Source: Streptomyces longhuiensis (GTDB lineage Bacteria; Actinomycetota; Actinomycetes; Streptomycetales; Streptomycetaceae). From it: a stretch of 64,000 bases of DNA. The position numbers and the translations under genes were made by a program. The notes beneath the pieces are model-generated. The model made no database searches and was not told the DNA's origin. It saw nothing but the letters and a program-made list of their open reading frames with translations. The stretch covers positions 5,782,001 to 5,846,000 of the forward strand of contig NZ_CP085173.1 of NCBI RefSeq assembly GCF_020616555.1, written 5' to 3'. Shown one piece after another: positions 42,044 to 52,853 of this stretch; positions within the stretch are counted from its first letter, which is position 1; each line of letters begins with the position of its first letter.

Positions 42044-43183
42044 ATGCCTCGTTGGAGGGCGCTACCGGATGAACTCGACCCGCAGGTCAGGGAGTTCGCA
42101 AGCCAGCTCCGCAGGCTCGTCGACCGCAGCGGACTGAGCATCGCCGCGGTCGCGGACCGCACCGGGTACAGCAAGACGTCCTGGGAGCGGTATCTGAACG
42201 GCCGGCTGCTCGCGCCCAAGCGCGCGATCGTGACCCTGGCCGAGGTGACGGGTACCAATCCGGTCCACCTGACCACCATGTGGGAGCTCGCGGAGCGCGC
42301 CTGGAGCCGCTCCGAGATGCGTCACGACATGACGATGGAGGCGATACGGATCTCCCAGGCGCGCGCAGCGCTCGGGGAGTTCGGACCTACGGCCACGAAG
42401 AACGGCAAGAACGGCAGCGCGGGCGGCGGCAGCAGGACGGCGGCCAGGCCGTCCGGCGGCGGCGCGACCGGCGTCGCGGGGCCCGCGGGCGTCGCACCGA
42501 CCGTGCCGCCACAGGGGCAGGCTCCCCTGGCGGACTCGCTGCCGTACGGGGGCGCGAGGGAGCAGGGGTTCCGTCCGGGTGAGCGCGCCGGGGGAGGCGT
42601 TCCGCACGCGGACGGGGCGGGGGCCCACGCGGGCGGCGGGAGCGGACCGGCCGGGCAGCCGGGGACCGGCGGCGGCTCGCCGGACCGGCAGCGGCGCAAG
42701 CGCCGGCTGACCATGTTCCTCGCGGGCGTCGTGGGCGCGCTCGTCGTCATCGCCGCGGCCCTGTACCTCACGGACGCGGGCAAGGGTGAGGCGGAAGACA
42801 ACGCGAAGCCGGAGGCGACGCCGACCAGCAGCGCCCCCGAACTGCCCGCGGGAGTTCAGTGCAGCGGCAAGGACTGCACCGGCAAGGACCCCGAGGCGAT
42901 GGGCTGCGGCGGCGAGTTCGCGCGGACCACGGACTCCGTGCTCGTCGGCCAGGCCAAGATCGAGGTCCGCTACAGCAAGACGTGCGGCGCCGCGTGGGCG
43001 CGCATCACGCAGGCGGCGCCGGGCGACGAGGTCCGGATCCAGCAGGCCGGCACGACCGGTGTGCAGAAGGGCACGGTCAACGCGGACCTCGACGCGTACA
43101 CCCCGATGGTGGCCGTCACGAAGGCGAGCGAGGCGAAGGCCTGCGCGACGCTGAAGGCCGGCCAGAAGGGCTGCACGCAGTAA
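42044..43183 (+). CDS. Membrane-anchored XRE regulator with DUF2690 domain
   Basis: A 379-residue protein. The N-terminal helix-turn-helix (FASQLRRLVDRSGLSIAAVA then YSKTSWERYLNGRLLAPK, about 17-60) is followed by a disordered Gly/Ala/Pro-rich linker (about 110-225), one membrane helix (LTMFLAGVVGALVVIAAALY) and an extracellular DUF2690-like domain with cysteines (VQCSGKDCTGKDPEAMGCGG, later TCGAAW and KACATLKAGQKGC). The six outer cysteines suggest disulphides. This arrangement could connect an outer signal to DNA binding, but the target is unknown. It starts at an ATG with GGGGGAAGC upstream. Confidence 0.88.
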   Translation: MPRWRALPDELDPQVREFASQLRRLVDRSGLSIAAVADRTGYSKTSWERYLNGRLLAPKRAIVTLAEVTGTNPVHLTTMWELAERAWSRSEMRHDMTMEAIRISQARAALGEFGPTATKNGKNGSAGGGSRTAARPSGGGATGVAGPAGVAPTVPPQGQAPLADSLPYGGAREQGFRPGERAGGGVPHADGAGAHAGGGSGPAGQPGTGGGSPDRQRRKRRLTMFLAGVVGALVVIAAALYLTDAGKGEAEDNAKPEATPTSSAPELPAGVQCSGKDCTGKDPEAMGCGGEFARTTDSVLVGQAKIEVRYSKTCGAAWARITQAAPGDEVRIQQAGTTGVQKGTVNADLDAYTPMVAVTKASEAKACATLKAGQKGCTQ

Positions 43184-44519
<1,336 letters not shown>

Positions 44520-44566
44520 TCCACGCGTCCCGCAGGCACCCGTAGGTCACCTGCACGCGGCCTCAT

Positions 44567-44616
44567 CCGCGCCCCCGCCCGTCCGGTCGATCCGGAGGGG
44601 CGGGGGCGCGGCATTT
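44567..44616 (+). terminator. Terminator after mdh
   Basis: CCGCGCCCCCGCCCGTCCGG (44567 on) pairs with its complement ending at 44611, with one mismatch and a short loop, then GCATTTGTG. It lies about 48 bp after the mdh stop. Confidence 0.82.
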
Positions 44617-44858
44617 GTGCCGGTCGTGTCTGTGCCGCGCGGGTCCGTACTCGGCATGCCTGCACCGGGCATGCCTGTAGAGGGCATGTTTGTACGGGGC
44701 ATGTACCCCGAGTAGCGGCGCCAGTGGTGACATTTCGGGCTTATTGGTTATCTAAGCGGTGACGCAGGCCACTTTCGGCCACTGGTTGTGCATGCTTTCC
44801 GATCCCCAGGGCAGGGGCTTCCGACGTCGCAGGCTCTTCGTGAAAAGGGAGTTCCGCG
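44617..44858 (+). other. Betaine-operon upstream region
   Basis: A stretch of about 240 bp. It contains the 15-bp iterated GGCATG array (separate entry), then an AT-richer block (TTATTGGTTATCTAAG, about 44739-44754) that is a plausible promoter core, then GGGAG as ribosome-binding site before the ATG at 44859. No further structure was seen. Confidence 0.5.
44653..44708 (+). repeat. Four GGCATG repeats at exact 15-bp spacing
   Basis: GGCATGCCTGCACCG (44653), GGCATGCCTGTAGAG (44668), GGCATGTTTGTACGG (44683) and GGCATGTACCCCG (44698). The first three units are similar over most of their length. The array lies 150 bp upstream of the betaine operon and may be a regulator-binding array. Confidence 0.65.
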
Positions 44859-46403
44859 ATGTTCAGGGGGACTGTTCGGGAACGGAAGGCAAAACGGGAC
44901 GTGTCTGAAAACCAGAGCATTTTCGTGGACGGAGAGTGGCGCAGCGCCGCCTCCGGGGCCACGCGCGAGATTCTCGACCCGGCGGATGCCCAGCCGTTCG
45001 CGCTGATCGCCGAGGGCGGCACGCAGGACGCGGACGCCGCCGTCGCCGCCGCCCGCCGCGCCTTCGACGAAGGAACGTGGCCGGCGACGCCCGTCGCCGA
45101 GCGCGCCGCCCTGCTGCGCCGCGTCGCCGATCTCCTCGTACGCGACCGGGAGAAGATCGGTCTGCTCGAGAGCCGCGACGCGGGCAAGACCGTCGAGGAA
45201 GGGCGCGTCGACGTCGACTGTGTCGCCGACGCCTTCCGGTACTTCGCCGATCTGGTCGTCGGAGAGGGCGGCGGACGCGTCGTCGATGCCGGGTCCGACG
45301 AGATCCACAGCGTGGTCGTGCACGAGCCCGTCGGCGTCTGCTCCCTGATCACGCCGTGGAACTACCCGCTCCTCCAGGCCAGTTGGAAGGTCGCCCCGGC
45401 CCTCGCCGCCGGAAACACCTTCGTCATCAAGCCGAGCGAGATCACGCCGCTGACCACCGTGGTCCTCATCGAGCTCCTGGCGGAGGCCGGACTTCCCGCG
45501 GGCGTCGCCAACATCGTGACCGGACCCGGCCACACCGTGGGCGCCCGGCTCGCCGAGCACCCGGACGTCGACCTCGTCTCCTTCACCGGCGGCCTGATCA
45601 GCGGCACGAAGGTCGCGCAGGCCGCGGCCGCCGACGTGAAGAAGATCGCCCTCGAACTGGGCGGCAAGAACCCGAACGTCGTCTTCGCCGACTCCTGCGA
45701 GACCGAGGAAGGCTTCGACACCGCCGTCGACCAGGCGCTGAACGCCGCCTTCATCCACAGCGGACAGGTCTGCTCCGCCGGTGCCCGGCTCATCGTCGAG
45801 GAGTCCGTGCGCGAGCGCTTCGTCGCCGAACTCGCCCGCCGCGCCGAGCGGATCAGGCTCGGCCGCGGCACCGAGGAGGGCGTCGAGTGCGGCCCCCTCG
45901 TCTCCGCGCAGCAGCGCGACAAGACCGAGTCGTACGTGGCGTCGGCCCTCGCCGAGGGCGCCGTGCTGCGCAGCGGCGGCAAGCGGCCCGAGCCCAGCGA
46001 AGTACGGCCCGCCGACGGGTACTTCTACGAGCCGACCGTCCTCGACCAGTGCCACCGCGAGATGCGCGTCGTCCGCGAGGAGGTCTTCGGGCCCGTCCTG
46101 ACGGTCGAGACGTTCCGCACCGAGGACGAGGCCGTCGCGCTCGCCAACGACACCGAGTACGGGCTCGCCGGCGCCGTCTGGACCGCCGACGCGGGCCGCG
46201 CGCGGCGCGTCGCCGGACGGCTTCGCCACGGCACCGTCTGGATCAACGACTTCCACCCCTACCTCCCGCAGGCGGAGTGGGGCGGCTTCGGCAAGAGCGG
46301 CATCGGCCGCGAGCTGGGCCCGGCCGGGCTCGCCGAGTACCGCGAGACCAAGCACGTCTACCAGAACCTGGCGCCGAAGCCCGTGCGCTGGTTCGCGGGC
46401 TGA
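44859..46403 (+). CDS. betB: Betaine aldehyde dehydrogenase
   Basis: A 514-residue NAD(P)-dependent aldehyde dehydrogenase, most likely oxidising betaine aldehyde to glycine betaine. Conserved parts: ITPWNYPLLQASWKVAPALA, KPSEITPLT, SFTGGLISGTK, catalytic Glu266 (IALELGGKNP) and catalytic Cys305 (HSGQVCSAGARL), ending with PQAEWGGFGKSGIGRELG. The ATG at 44859 has GGGAG seven nt upstream; a GTG at 44901 is an alternative start. Substrate assignment rests on the following choline-oxidase-like gene and the betaine importer. It is the first gene of the operon. Confidence 0.9.
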   Translation: MFRGTVRERKAKRDVSENQSIFVDGEWRSAASGATREILDPADAQPFALIAEGGTQDADAAVAAARRAFDEGTWPATPVAERAALLRRVADLLVRDREKIGLLESRDAGKTVEEGRVDVDCVADAFRYFADLVVGEGGGRVVDAGSDEIHSVVVHEPVGVCSLITPWNYPLLQASWKVAPALAAGNTFVIKPSEITPLTTVVLIELLAEAGLPAGVANIVTGPGHTVGARLAEHPDVDLVSFTGGLISGTKVAQAAAADVKKIALELGGKNPNVVFADSCETEEGFDTAVDQALNAAFIHSGQVCSAGARLIVEESVRERFVAELARRAERIRLGRGTEEGVECGPLVSAQQRDKTESYVASALAEGAVLRSGGKRPEPSEVRPADGYFYEPTVLDQCHREMRVVREEVFGPVLTVETFRTEDEAVALANDTEYGLAGAVWTADAGRARRVAGRLRHGTVWINDFHPYLPQAEWGGFGKSGIGRELGPAGLAEYRETKHVYQNLAPKPVRWFAG

Positions 46404-46505
46404 CCACCGACCCTTCGCACCGGGCTGACCACCCGTTTCTTTCGCGCTGGGCCGGCCGACCGCACTTCGCACTGCCCATTACGCGCAGAACCTTGGAGTT
46501 GACGT

Positions 46506-48044
46506 ATGCCTGAGAAGTCCGTGAACACCTACGACTACGTCGTCGTCGGCGGCGGCACCGCCGGATCCGTCATCGCGTCCCGGCTGACCCAGAATCCCGA
46601 CGTCACCGTCGCCGTCATCGAGGGCGGCCCGAGCGACATCGACCGCGACGACGTCCTGACTCTGCGCCGCTGGCTCGGCCTTCTCGGCGGCGACCTCGAC
46701 TACGGCTACACCACCACCGAGCAGCCGCGCGGCAACTCGCACATCCTGCACAGCCGCGCCAAGGTGCTCGGCGGCTGCTCGTCGCACAACACGCTCATCT
46801 CGTTCAAGCCGCTGCCCGGCGACTGGGACGAGTGGGCCGCGGCCGGAGCCGAGGGCTGGGACCACAAGGCGATGGACCCGTACTTCGGCAAGCTGCGCAA
46901 CAACATCGTGGCGGTCGACGAGAAGGACCGGAACGCGATCGCCCGCGACTTCGTCGACGCCGCGCAGACCGCCACGGGCGTGCCGCGCGTGGACGGCTTC
47001 AACAAGGCGCCGTTCAAGGACGGCGTCGGCTTCTTCGACCTCGCGTACCACCCGGAGAACAACAAGCGCTCCAGCGCCTCCGTCGCCTATCTGCACCCGC
47101 ACATGGAGGCCGGCGACCGGCCCAACCTGACGCTCCTGCTCGAGACCTGGGCGTACCGGCTGGAGATGGACGGCACGCGGGCGCGGGGCGTCCGCGTGCG
47201 GACGAAGGACGGCGAGGAACTGCTCGTCGAGGCGCGGAACGAGGTCGTCGTGTGCGCCGGAGCCGTCGACACGCCCCGGCTGCTGATGCACTCCGGCATC
47301 GGACCGAAGGCCGACCTGGAGAAGCTCGGGATCCCGGTCCTGCACGATCTGCCGGGCGTCGGCGAAAACCTGCTCGACCACCCCGAGTCCGTGATCGTGT
47401 GGGAGACGGACGGGCCGATCCCCGACAACTCCGCGATGGACAGCGACGCGGGCCTCTTCGTGCAGCGTGATCCGGAGGCGAGCGGGCCGGACCTGATGTT
47501 CCACTTCTACCAGATCCCGTTCACCGACAATCCGGAGCGCCTCGGCTACGTCAGGCCGGAGCACGGGGTGTCGATGACGCCGAACATCCCCAAGCCGCGC
47601 AGCCGCGGCCGCCTCTACCTGACCAGCGCGGACCCGGAGGAGAAGCCCGCCCTCGACTTCCGTTACTTCACGGACGAGGACGACTACGACGGCCGCACGC
47701 TGGTCGACGGGATCAGGATCGCGCGCGAGATCGCGAAGACCGAGCCGCTCGCCGGCTGGCTCAAGCGCGAGGTGTGCCCCGGGCCCGACGTCGTGGGCGA
47801 CGAGGAACTCGGTGAGTACGCGCGCAAGGTCGCGCACACCGTCTACCACCCCGCCGGGACCTGTCGCATGGGCGCGAAGAATGATGAACTCGCCGTGGTG
47901 GACCCGGAGTTGAGGATCCGGGGTCTGGAGGCGATCCGCATTGCCGACGCGTCCGTCTTCCCGACGATGCCGGCGGTGAACCCGATGATCGGGGTGCTCA
48001 TGGTCGGGGAGAAGTGTGCCGAGCTGCTGGGTGGTGATGCGTGA
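46506..48044 (+). CDS. GMC oxidoreductase, choline oxidase/dehydrogenase type
   Basis: A 512-residue FAD enzyme. The ADP-binding motif is [17 protein letters not shown]. The segment [10 protein letters not shown] with His94 matches the histidine that binds FAD covalently in Arthrobacter choline oxidase. The C-terminal catalytic His448 ([10 protein letters not shown]) and Asn492 (AVNPMIG) correspond to His466 and Asn510 of that enzyme. It likely oxidises choline to betaine aldehyde, perhaps on to betaine, using oxygen. It follows betB by 102 bp and abuts the importer ATPase gene. Distinction from a dehydrogenase is by motif only. Confidence 0.88.
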   Translation: MPEKSVNTYDYVVVGGGTAGSVIASRLTQNPDVTVAVIEGGPSDIDRDDVLTLRRWLGLLGGDLDYGYTTTEQPRGNSHILHSRAKVLGGCSSHNTLISFKPLPGDWDEWAAAGAEGWDHKAMDPYFGKLRNNIVAVDEKDRNAIARDFVDAAQTATGVPRVDGFNKAPFKDGVGFFDLAYHPENNKRSSASVAYLHPHMEAGDRPNLTLLLETWAYRLEMDGTRARGVRVRTKDGEELLVEARNEVVVCAGAVDTPRLLMHSGIGPKADLEKLGIPVLHDLPGVGENLLDHPESVIVWETDGPIPDNSAMDSDAGLFVQRDPEASGPDLMFHFYQIPFTDNPERLGYVRPEHGVSMTPNIPKPRSRGRLYLTSADPEEKPALDFRYFTDEDDYDGRTLVDGIRIAREIAKTEPLAGWLKREVCPGPDVVGDEELGEYARKVAHTVYHPAGTCRMGAKNDELAVVDPELRIRGLEAIRIADASVFPTMPAVNPMIGVLMVGEKCAELLGGDA

Positions 48045-49303
48045 TGAGTACGAACACGATGCCGAACGCTGAGGTGACGGACGCGCAGGCGGGATCGCCG
48101 GTGTTCTCCGTGAACAACCTGTGGAAGGTCTTCGGGCCGAAGGCCGACCGGGTGCCGGGCGACGCGGAACTGACCGCCCTGAGCGCCGCCGAGCTGCGCG
48201 CCCGCACCGGGTGCACCGCCGCGGTGCGCGACGTCAGCTTCGACGTGCGCAAGGGCGAGGTCTTCGTCGTCATGGGCCTCTCCGGCTCCGGCAAGTCCAC
48301 CCTCGTACGCTGCCTGACCCGGCTCATCGAGCCGACCTCCGGCGGCATATCCATCGACGGCGAGGACGTCCTCGGCATGGACAAGGGGCGCCTGCGCGAA
48401 CTGCGCCGGCACCGCGCCGCCATGGTCTTCCAGCACTTCGGGCTCCTTCCGCACCGCACCGTGCTCGACAACGTCGCGTACGGCCTGGAGATCCAGGGCG
48501 TGGGCCGCGCCGAGCGGCGCGCCAAGGCGGCGGAGGTCGTCGCGAAGGTCGGCCTCGACGGCCTCGAGCAGCGGCGGCCCGGGCAGCTGTCCGGCGGTCA
48601 GCAGCAGCGTGTCGGGCTCGCGCGCGCCCTCGCGGTCGATCCCGAAGTGCTGCTGTTCGACGAGCCGTTCAGCGCTCTCGACCCGCTGATCCGCCGGGAC
48701 ATGCAGGAGGAGGTCATCCGGCTCCACCGTGAGGAGGGCCGGACCATGGTCTTCATCACGCACGACCTCAGCGAGGCGCTGCGGCTCGGCGACCGGATCG
48801 CGCTGATGCGCGACGGCCGGATCGTGCAGCTGGGCACGCCCGAGGAGATCGTGGGCTCGCCCGCCGACGACTACGTACGCGAGTTCGTCCGGGACGTGCC
48901 GCGCGAGCAGGTCATGACGGTGCGCCGCGCGATGCGGCCCGCCGACGCCGACGAGGAGGGCCGCGGCCCGGCCATCGCGCCCGGCGCGACCGTGTCGGAG
49001 GCGATCGAGGCGGTCGCCAGGACCGGGTTCGCGGTGCGGGTCATGGACGAGGGGCGCTGCCTGGGCGTCGTGGACCATGCGCGGCTGCTCGGTGTGGTGG
49101 CGGGGACGGACGGGTCCTCGGGGGAGGGGTTCTCCGGGGAGGGGTTCTCCGCAGGGGCTGACGTGGCCGGGGCTGACGCTTCGGGTTCGGGTTCGGGTTC
49201 GGCCGGGGCCGACGCTTCCGGTTCTGGTTCCGGTTCGGCCGTGGCAGGCGCCGGCGCCGACGCGCCCGCGCCCGTCACGCCGCCGGGCGAGGAGGTCTCC
49301 TGA
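48041..49303 (+). CDS. Glycine betaine/choline ABC importer, ATP-binding subunit
   Basis: A 420-residue ProV/OpuAA-type ATPase. Walker A is [16 protein letters not shown], the Q-loop is [14 protein letters not shown], the signature is [15 protein letters not shown] and Walker B is [16 protein letters not shown]-terminal CBS-like region (about 285-350) follows, as in osmoregulated OpuA proteins, and then a Gly-Ser-Ala-Asp low-complexity tail. The start at GTG 48041 (or ATG 48044) overlaps the GMC gene stop, so the genes are coupled. It energises uptake of betaine or choline through the next gene product. Confidence 0.93.
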   Translation: MMSTNTMPNAEVTDAQAGSPVFSVNNLWKVFGPKADRVPGDAELTALSAAELRARTGCTAAVRDVSFDVRKGEVFVVMGLSGSGKSTLVRCLTRLIEPTSGGISIDGEDVLGMDKGRLRELRRHRAAMVFQHFGLLPHRTVLDNVAYGLEIQGVGRAERRAKAAEVVAKVGLDGLEQRRPGQLSGGQQQRVGLARALAVDPEVLLFDEPFSALDPLIRRDMQEEVIRLHREEGRTMVFITHDLSEALRLGDRIALMRDGRIVQLGTPEEIVGSPADDYVREFVRDVPREQVMTVRRAMRPADADEEGRGPAIAPGATVSEAIEAVARTGFAVRVMDEGRCLGVVDHARLLGVVAGTDGSSGEGFSGEGFSAGADVAGADASGSGSGSAGADASGSGSGSAVAGAGADAPAPVTPPGEEVS

Positions 49304-51276
49304 TGGCTGCCGCCAGTACCGCCACCGCCCCCGCGGCGGACACCCCGCGCTTCGGCGCGCTCCTGCGCAACCGCGTCCTCGGCAAGCTCCTGCTGCTCGC
49401 CGTCGTCGCGGCCGTCCTCGTACCGATCGTGCACGCCAAGTGGGCGAGCGGCAGTTGGCCGCACGCGCTCACCGTCGATCTGACCGGCCCGCTGGGGAAG
49501 ACCAGTGACTGGATCATCGACAACCGGGACAGCCACCCGCTGTTCCTCTACTTCTTCGGCCACATCAGCAACGCCGTCGTCGTGAGCGTGCGCGGCGTCT
49601 ACCTGGTGCTCCTCGCGGCCGGCTGGGCCGGCGTCACCGCCGCGGCCGGGCTCATCGCCTGGCGGGTCGCGGGCCTGAAGCTCGCGGCGTCCGCCGTCGC
49701 CGCGATCCTCGTGTGCGGCTGGTTCGGCATGTGGGTGCCGACCATGCAGACCCTCGCGCTGATGGTCGTCGCGGTCCTCGCCTCGGTCGTGCTCGGCATG
49801 CTCCTGGGACTCGCGGCCGGACTCTCCGACCGTACGTACCGGGCGCTGCGCCCCGTCCTGGACACGATGCAGGTCTTCCCCGCGTACGCGTACCTGCTCC
49901 CGGTCGTCCTGGTGTTCGGCATCGGCGTGCCCGCAGCCGTCCTCGCGACCGTCGTCTACGCCGCCCCGCCGATGGCCCGTCTGACGGCGCTCGGCCTGCG
50001 CGGCGCCGACGGCGGAGTGATGGAGGCCGTCGCCTCGCTCGGCGCGACCGCGCGTCAGCGGCTCCTGACGGCCCGCCTCCCGCTCGCCCGCAAGCAACTC
50101 CTGCTCGGGCTCAACCAGACCATCATGATGGCGCTCTCGATGGCCGTCATCGCGTCGGTGATCGGCGCGGGCGGCCTCGGCGACCGCGTGTATCAGGCGC
50201 TGGCCTCCGTGGACGTCGGCGCGGCCCTCGCGGCCGGTATCCCGATCGTGCTGCTCGCCGTGATCCTGGACCGTACGACGGCCGCGGCGGGGGAGCGGCT
50301 CGGCGCCGCGGAACCCGACGGCCGCCGCCTGCACGGCGGGTACGGCTGGGTCGTCGCCGGGATTCTCACGGTGGTCGCCGCCCTCGTGGCGCGTCTCGCG
50401 GACCGGATCGACTGGCCCGAGACCTGGACCGTGAACATCGCGGACCCGGTCAACAACGCCGTCGACTGGATGACCGACCACCTCTACTCCGGTGTCCCCT
50501 ACATCGGCGGAACCGCCGACTGGGCCGGGCACTTCACCACCTGGGTCCTCGACCCGCTGCGCGACGGGCTGCAGTGGCTGCCCTGGTGGTCCGTGCTCCT
50601 CATCGTCGCCGCGCTGGCCTGGCTGATCGGCACCTGGCGCACCGCCCTGACGGCCGTGCTCGCCATGGCCGCGATCGGTGTCCTCGGTGTGTGGAAGCCG
50701 TCGCTCGACACGCTGTCGCAGGTGCTCGCGGCCGTCGCCGTGACGCTCGTCGTCGGCTTCGCGGTCGGGATCGCGGCGGCGCGCAGCGGGCGGCTCGAAC
50801 GCCTGCTCAGGCCCGTGCTCGACGTCTTCCAGACGATGCCGCAGTTCGTGTACCTGATCCCGGTGGTCGCGCTGTTCGGCGTCGGCCGTGCCCCCGCGGT
50901 CGCCGCCGCCGTCGTCTACGCGCTGCCGGCCGTCATCCGCATCACCACGCAGGGACTCCGCCAGGTCGACGCGGCCGCCCTGGAGTCGGCCCGGTCGATG
51001 GGCGCGACGAGCGGGCAGCAACTGCGCCAGGTCCAGCTGCCGCTGGCCCGGCCGGCGCTGCTCCTGGCCGTGAACCAGGGTGTCGTCCTCGTCCTCGCCG
51101 TCGTGATCATCGGCGGCCTGGTGGGCGGTGGCGCGCTCGGCTACGAGGTCGTGTTCGGCCTCGCCCAGGGCGACCTGGCGACCGGGCTCGTCGGCGGCGC
51201 GGCGATCGTGTGCCTCGGTCTCATGCTCGACCGGGTCACCCAGCCGACCGAACGCCGCGCGAAGAAGGGAGCGTGA
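49303..51276 (+). CDS. Duplicated (fused) betaine ABC permease
   Basis: A 657-residue permease made of two ProW/OpuAB-like modules in tandem. The first (about 30-330) includes ARQRLLTARLPLARKQLLLG (EAA-type loop); the second (about 340-650) includes SGQQLRQVQLPLARPALLLA in the same position. Each module has its own extracytoplasmic start (TGPLGKTSDWIIDN; ADPVNNAVDWMTDH). Most relatives are single permeases that dimerise, so this fusion makes the heteromeric pair a single chain. The ATG at 49303 overlaps the ATPase stop by one base. Confidence 0.92.
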   Translation: MAAASTATAPAADTPRFGALLRNRVLGKLLLLAVVAAVLVPIVHAKWASGSWPHALTVDLTGPLGKTSDWIIDNRDSHPLFLYFFGHISNAVVVSVRGVYLVLLAAGWAGVTAAAGLIAWRVAGLKLAASAVAAILVCGWFGMWVPTMQTLALMVVAVLASVVLGMLLGLAAGLSDRTYRALRPVLDTMQVFPAYAYLLPVVLVFGIGVPAAVLATVVYAAPPMARLTALGLRGADGGVMEAVASLGATARQRLLTARLPLARKQLLLGLNQTIMMALSMAVIASVIGAGGLGDRVYQALASVDVGAALAAGIPIVLLAVILDRTTAAAGERLGAAEPDGRRLHGGYGWVVAGILTVVAALVARLADRIDWPETWTVNIADPVNNAVDWMTDHLYSGVPYIGGTADWAGHFTTWVLDPLRDGLQWLPWWSVLLIVAALAWLIGTWRTALTAVLAMAAIGVLGVWKPSLDTLSQVLAAVAVTLVVGFAVGIAAARSGRLERLLRPVLDVFQTMPQFVYLIPVVALFGVGRAPAVAAAVVYALPAVIRITTQGLRQVDAAALESARSMGATSGQQLRQVQLPLARPALLLAVNQGVVLVLAVVIIGGLVGGGALGYEVVFGLAQGDLATGLVGGAAIVCLGLMLDRVTQPTERRAKKGA

Positions 51277-51281
51277 TCGCG

Positions 51282-52304
51282 ATGCGAGCACTTCGATCTT
51301 TCCGCCCGGTGCGGGCAGGCAGGACGACCACGTCGCGCCCGGCGCGGGCGCGCAGGACGACCATGGGGCTCGCGGCCGCGGGCACCCTGGTGGTGGCCAC
51401 CGGCTGCGGTGCCGCCGACATGACCAAGCAGTCCTCCCCGTACGCCAACGCGCAGGGCGCGAAGACGGTGACCCTGTCCGTGCAGTCCTGGGTCGGCGCG
51501 CAGGCCAACATCGCCGTGGCCGAGTACCTGCTCAAGCACGAGCTCGGCTACCGCGTCGACACCGTCCAGGTCGACGAGGTCCCCGCATGGGACGCGCTCA
51601 GCCAGGGCCGCGTCGACGCGATCATGGAGGACTGGGGCCACCCGGACCAGGAGCAGCGGTACGTCAAGGACAAGAAGACGATCGTGAACGGCGGCGACCT
51701 CGGCGTCACCGGACACATCGGCTGGTTCGTCCCGACGTACTTCGCCAAGCAGCACCCGGACGTCACCGACTGGAAGAACCTCAACAAGTACGCGTCCCAG
51801 CTGCGCACCGCGGAGAGCGGCGGCAAGGGCCAGCTCCTCGACGGCTCCCCGTCGTACGTCACCAACGACAAGGCGCTGGTCAACAACCTGAAGCTGAAGT
51901 ACCAGGTCGTGTTCTCCGGTTCCGAGGCGGCTCAGATCACCCAGATCAAGCAGTTCGCCAAGGCCAAGAAGCCGTTCCTGACGTACTGGTACCAGCCGCA
52001 GTGGCTGTTCAAGAAGGTGCCGATGACGGAGGTGAAGCTGCCGGCGTACAAGGACGGCTGCGACGCCGACCCGAAGAAGGTGGCCTGCGCCTATCCGAAA
52101 ACGCCGCTCCAGAAGTACCTCAACGCGGACTTCTCGAAGAACGGCGGCAAGGCGGCGGCCTTCCTGAAGAACTTCAAGTGGACCACCGAGGACCAGAACG
52201 AGGTCTCCCTGCTCATCGCCGACAAGAAGCTGTCTCCGGACGAGGCGGCGAAGAAGTGGATCGACGAGCACGAGTCGACGTGGCGGTCCTGGCTGCCCAA
52301 GTAG
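51282..52304 (+). CDS. Glycine betaine-binding protein of ABC importer
   Basis: A 340-residue secreted substrate-binding protein of the ProX/OpuAC family. The N-terminus has a twin-arginine-like stretch (ARRTTMGLAAAGTLVVATGC) with a probable lipobox Cys (VATGC, a weak match), so it is likely a lipoprotein. The mature part has SWVGAQANIAVAEYLLKHEL, VDAIMEDWGHPDQEQ and YWYQPQWLFKK, containing the tryptophans that form the cage for the quaternary ammonium group. The ATG at 51282 is taken; a GTG at 51273 is possible. A terminator follows within 25 bp. Confidence 0.92.
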   Translation: MRALRSFRPVRAGRTTTSRPARARRTTMGLAAAGTLVVATGCGAADMTKQSSPYANAQGAKTVTLSVQSWVGAQANIAVAEYLLKHELGYRVDTVQVDEVPAWDALSQGRVDAIMEDWGHPDQEQRYVKDKKTIVNGGDLGVTGHIGWFVPTYFAKQHPDVTDWKNLNKYASQLRTAESGGKGQLLDGSPSYVTNDKALVNNLKLKYQVVFSGSEAAQITQIKQFAKAKKPFLTYWYQPQWLFKKVPMTEVKLPAYKDGCDADPKKVACAYPKTPLQKYLNADFSKNGGKAAAFLKNFKWTTEDQNEVSLLIADKKLSPDEAAKKWIDEHESTWRSWLPK

Positions 52305-52326
52305 CCGTACGGCTCCTCCCCGCGCG

Positions 52327-52364
52327 CGTGCCGGGTGCCATTCCTGACGGGGGCACCCGGCACG
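52327..52364. terminator. Bidirectional terminator after betaine operon
   Basis: A perfect 13-bp stem (52327-52339 CGTGCCGGGTGCC with 52352-52364) with a 12-nt loop lies between the convergent betaine operon and AhpD-like gene pair. Confidence 0.88.
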
Positions 52365-52853
52365 TCACCACTGCGGTCCGCCCGGCGCGATCCGGCGGCT
52401 CACCATGAGCCGGTTCCAGCTGTTGATGGCGGTGATCACGCCGAGGAGATGGGCGAGTTCGTCCTCGCCGAAGTGCTTGGCCGCTGCCTCATATGTCTCG
52501 TCCGGCACGAAGCCGTCGGTGAGTACGGTGACGGCCTCGGTGAGTGCGAGCGCGGCCCGCTCGCGCTCGGTGAACTGCTCGGGGGCCTCCGCCCACGCGT
52601 TGAGCAGCGCGATCCTCCCCCAAGCCGTCGACTTCGCTCGAGCAGGGGATACCCCAACGGCACTCTCGCCGTCCTTCTCGACGGCGAGGTCCACGTGCAT
52701 GTCCAGGCAGAACGCGCACTCGTTGATCTGCGACGCCCGGATCATCACCAGCTCGGCGAGAACCGGGTCGCCGAGCCCCTTCTTCGCGGCGGCGCCGAGC
52801 GCGATCATCGCGTCGCGCACGCCGGCGTCCAGGTGCGTCGTGCGGGCTGTCAC
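52365..52853 (-). CDS. AhpD-like carboxymuconolactone decarboxylase family protein, with insertion
   Basis: A 162-residue AhpD-fold protein with the peroxidase motif NECAFCLDMH (Cys-x-x-Cys-x-x-x-His, residues 45-53). It is a close paralogue of the gene at 52850 and shares the stretch VLTDGFVPDETYE. Compared with that paralogue it has about 13 extra residues (65-79, GVSPARAKSTAWG), encoded by a Streptomyces hairpin repeat. It starts at GTG 52853 within the upstream stop (4-bp overlap), so the pair is coupled. Likely a thiol-based reductase or peroxide-handling protein; the actual substrate is unknown. Confidence 0.88.
   Translation of the reverse strand: MTARTTHLDAGVRDAMIALGAAAKKGLGDPVLAELVMIRASQINECAFCLDMHVDLAVEKDGESAVGVSPARAKSTAWGRIALLNAWAEAPEQFTERERAALALTEAVTVLTDGFVPDETYEAAAKHFGEDELAHLLGVITAINSWNRLMVSRRIAPGGPQW
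52613..52655. repeat. Streptomyces palindromic repeat inside a coding sequence
   Basis: TCGCTCGAGCAGGGG at 52634-52648 is identical to the 15-bp core of the element at 57418-57453. Flanking CCTCCCCC and GGGGATACCCC can form a hairpin. I recall this core as common between Streptomyces genes. Here it lies within the AhpD-like gene at 52365 and adds residues absent from its paralogue. Confidence 0.75.

Noticed and set aside
41560..42279. 239-codon minus-strand frame in the leader of the XRE-DUF2690 gene
   Set aside because: Mixed, basic composition without motif; overlaps the start of a confident gene and the upstream hairpins.
48871..51291. 806-codon open frame antisense to the betaine permease
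   Set aside because: Shadow of the permease and ATPase genes: Asp/Gly/Arg/His-rich with no hydrophobic core or motif.
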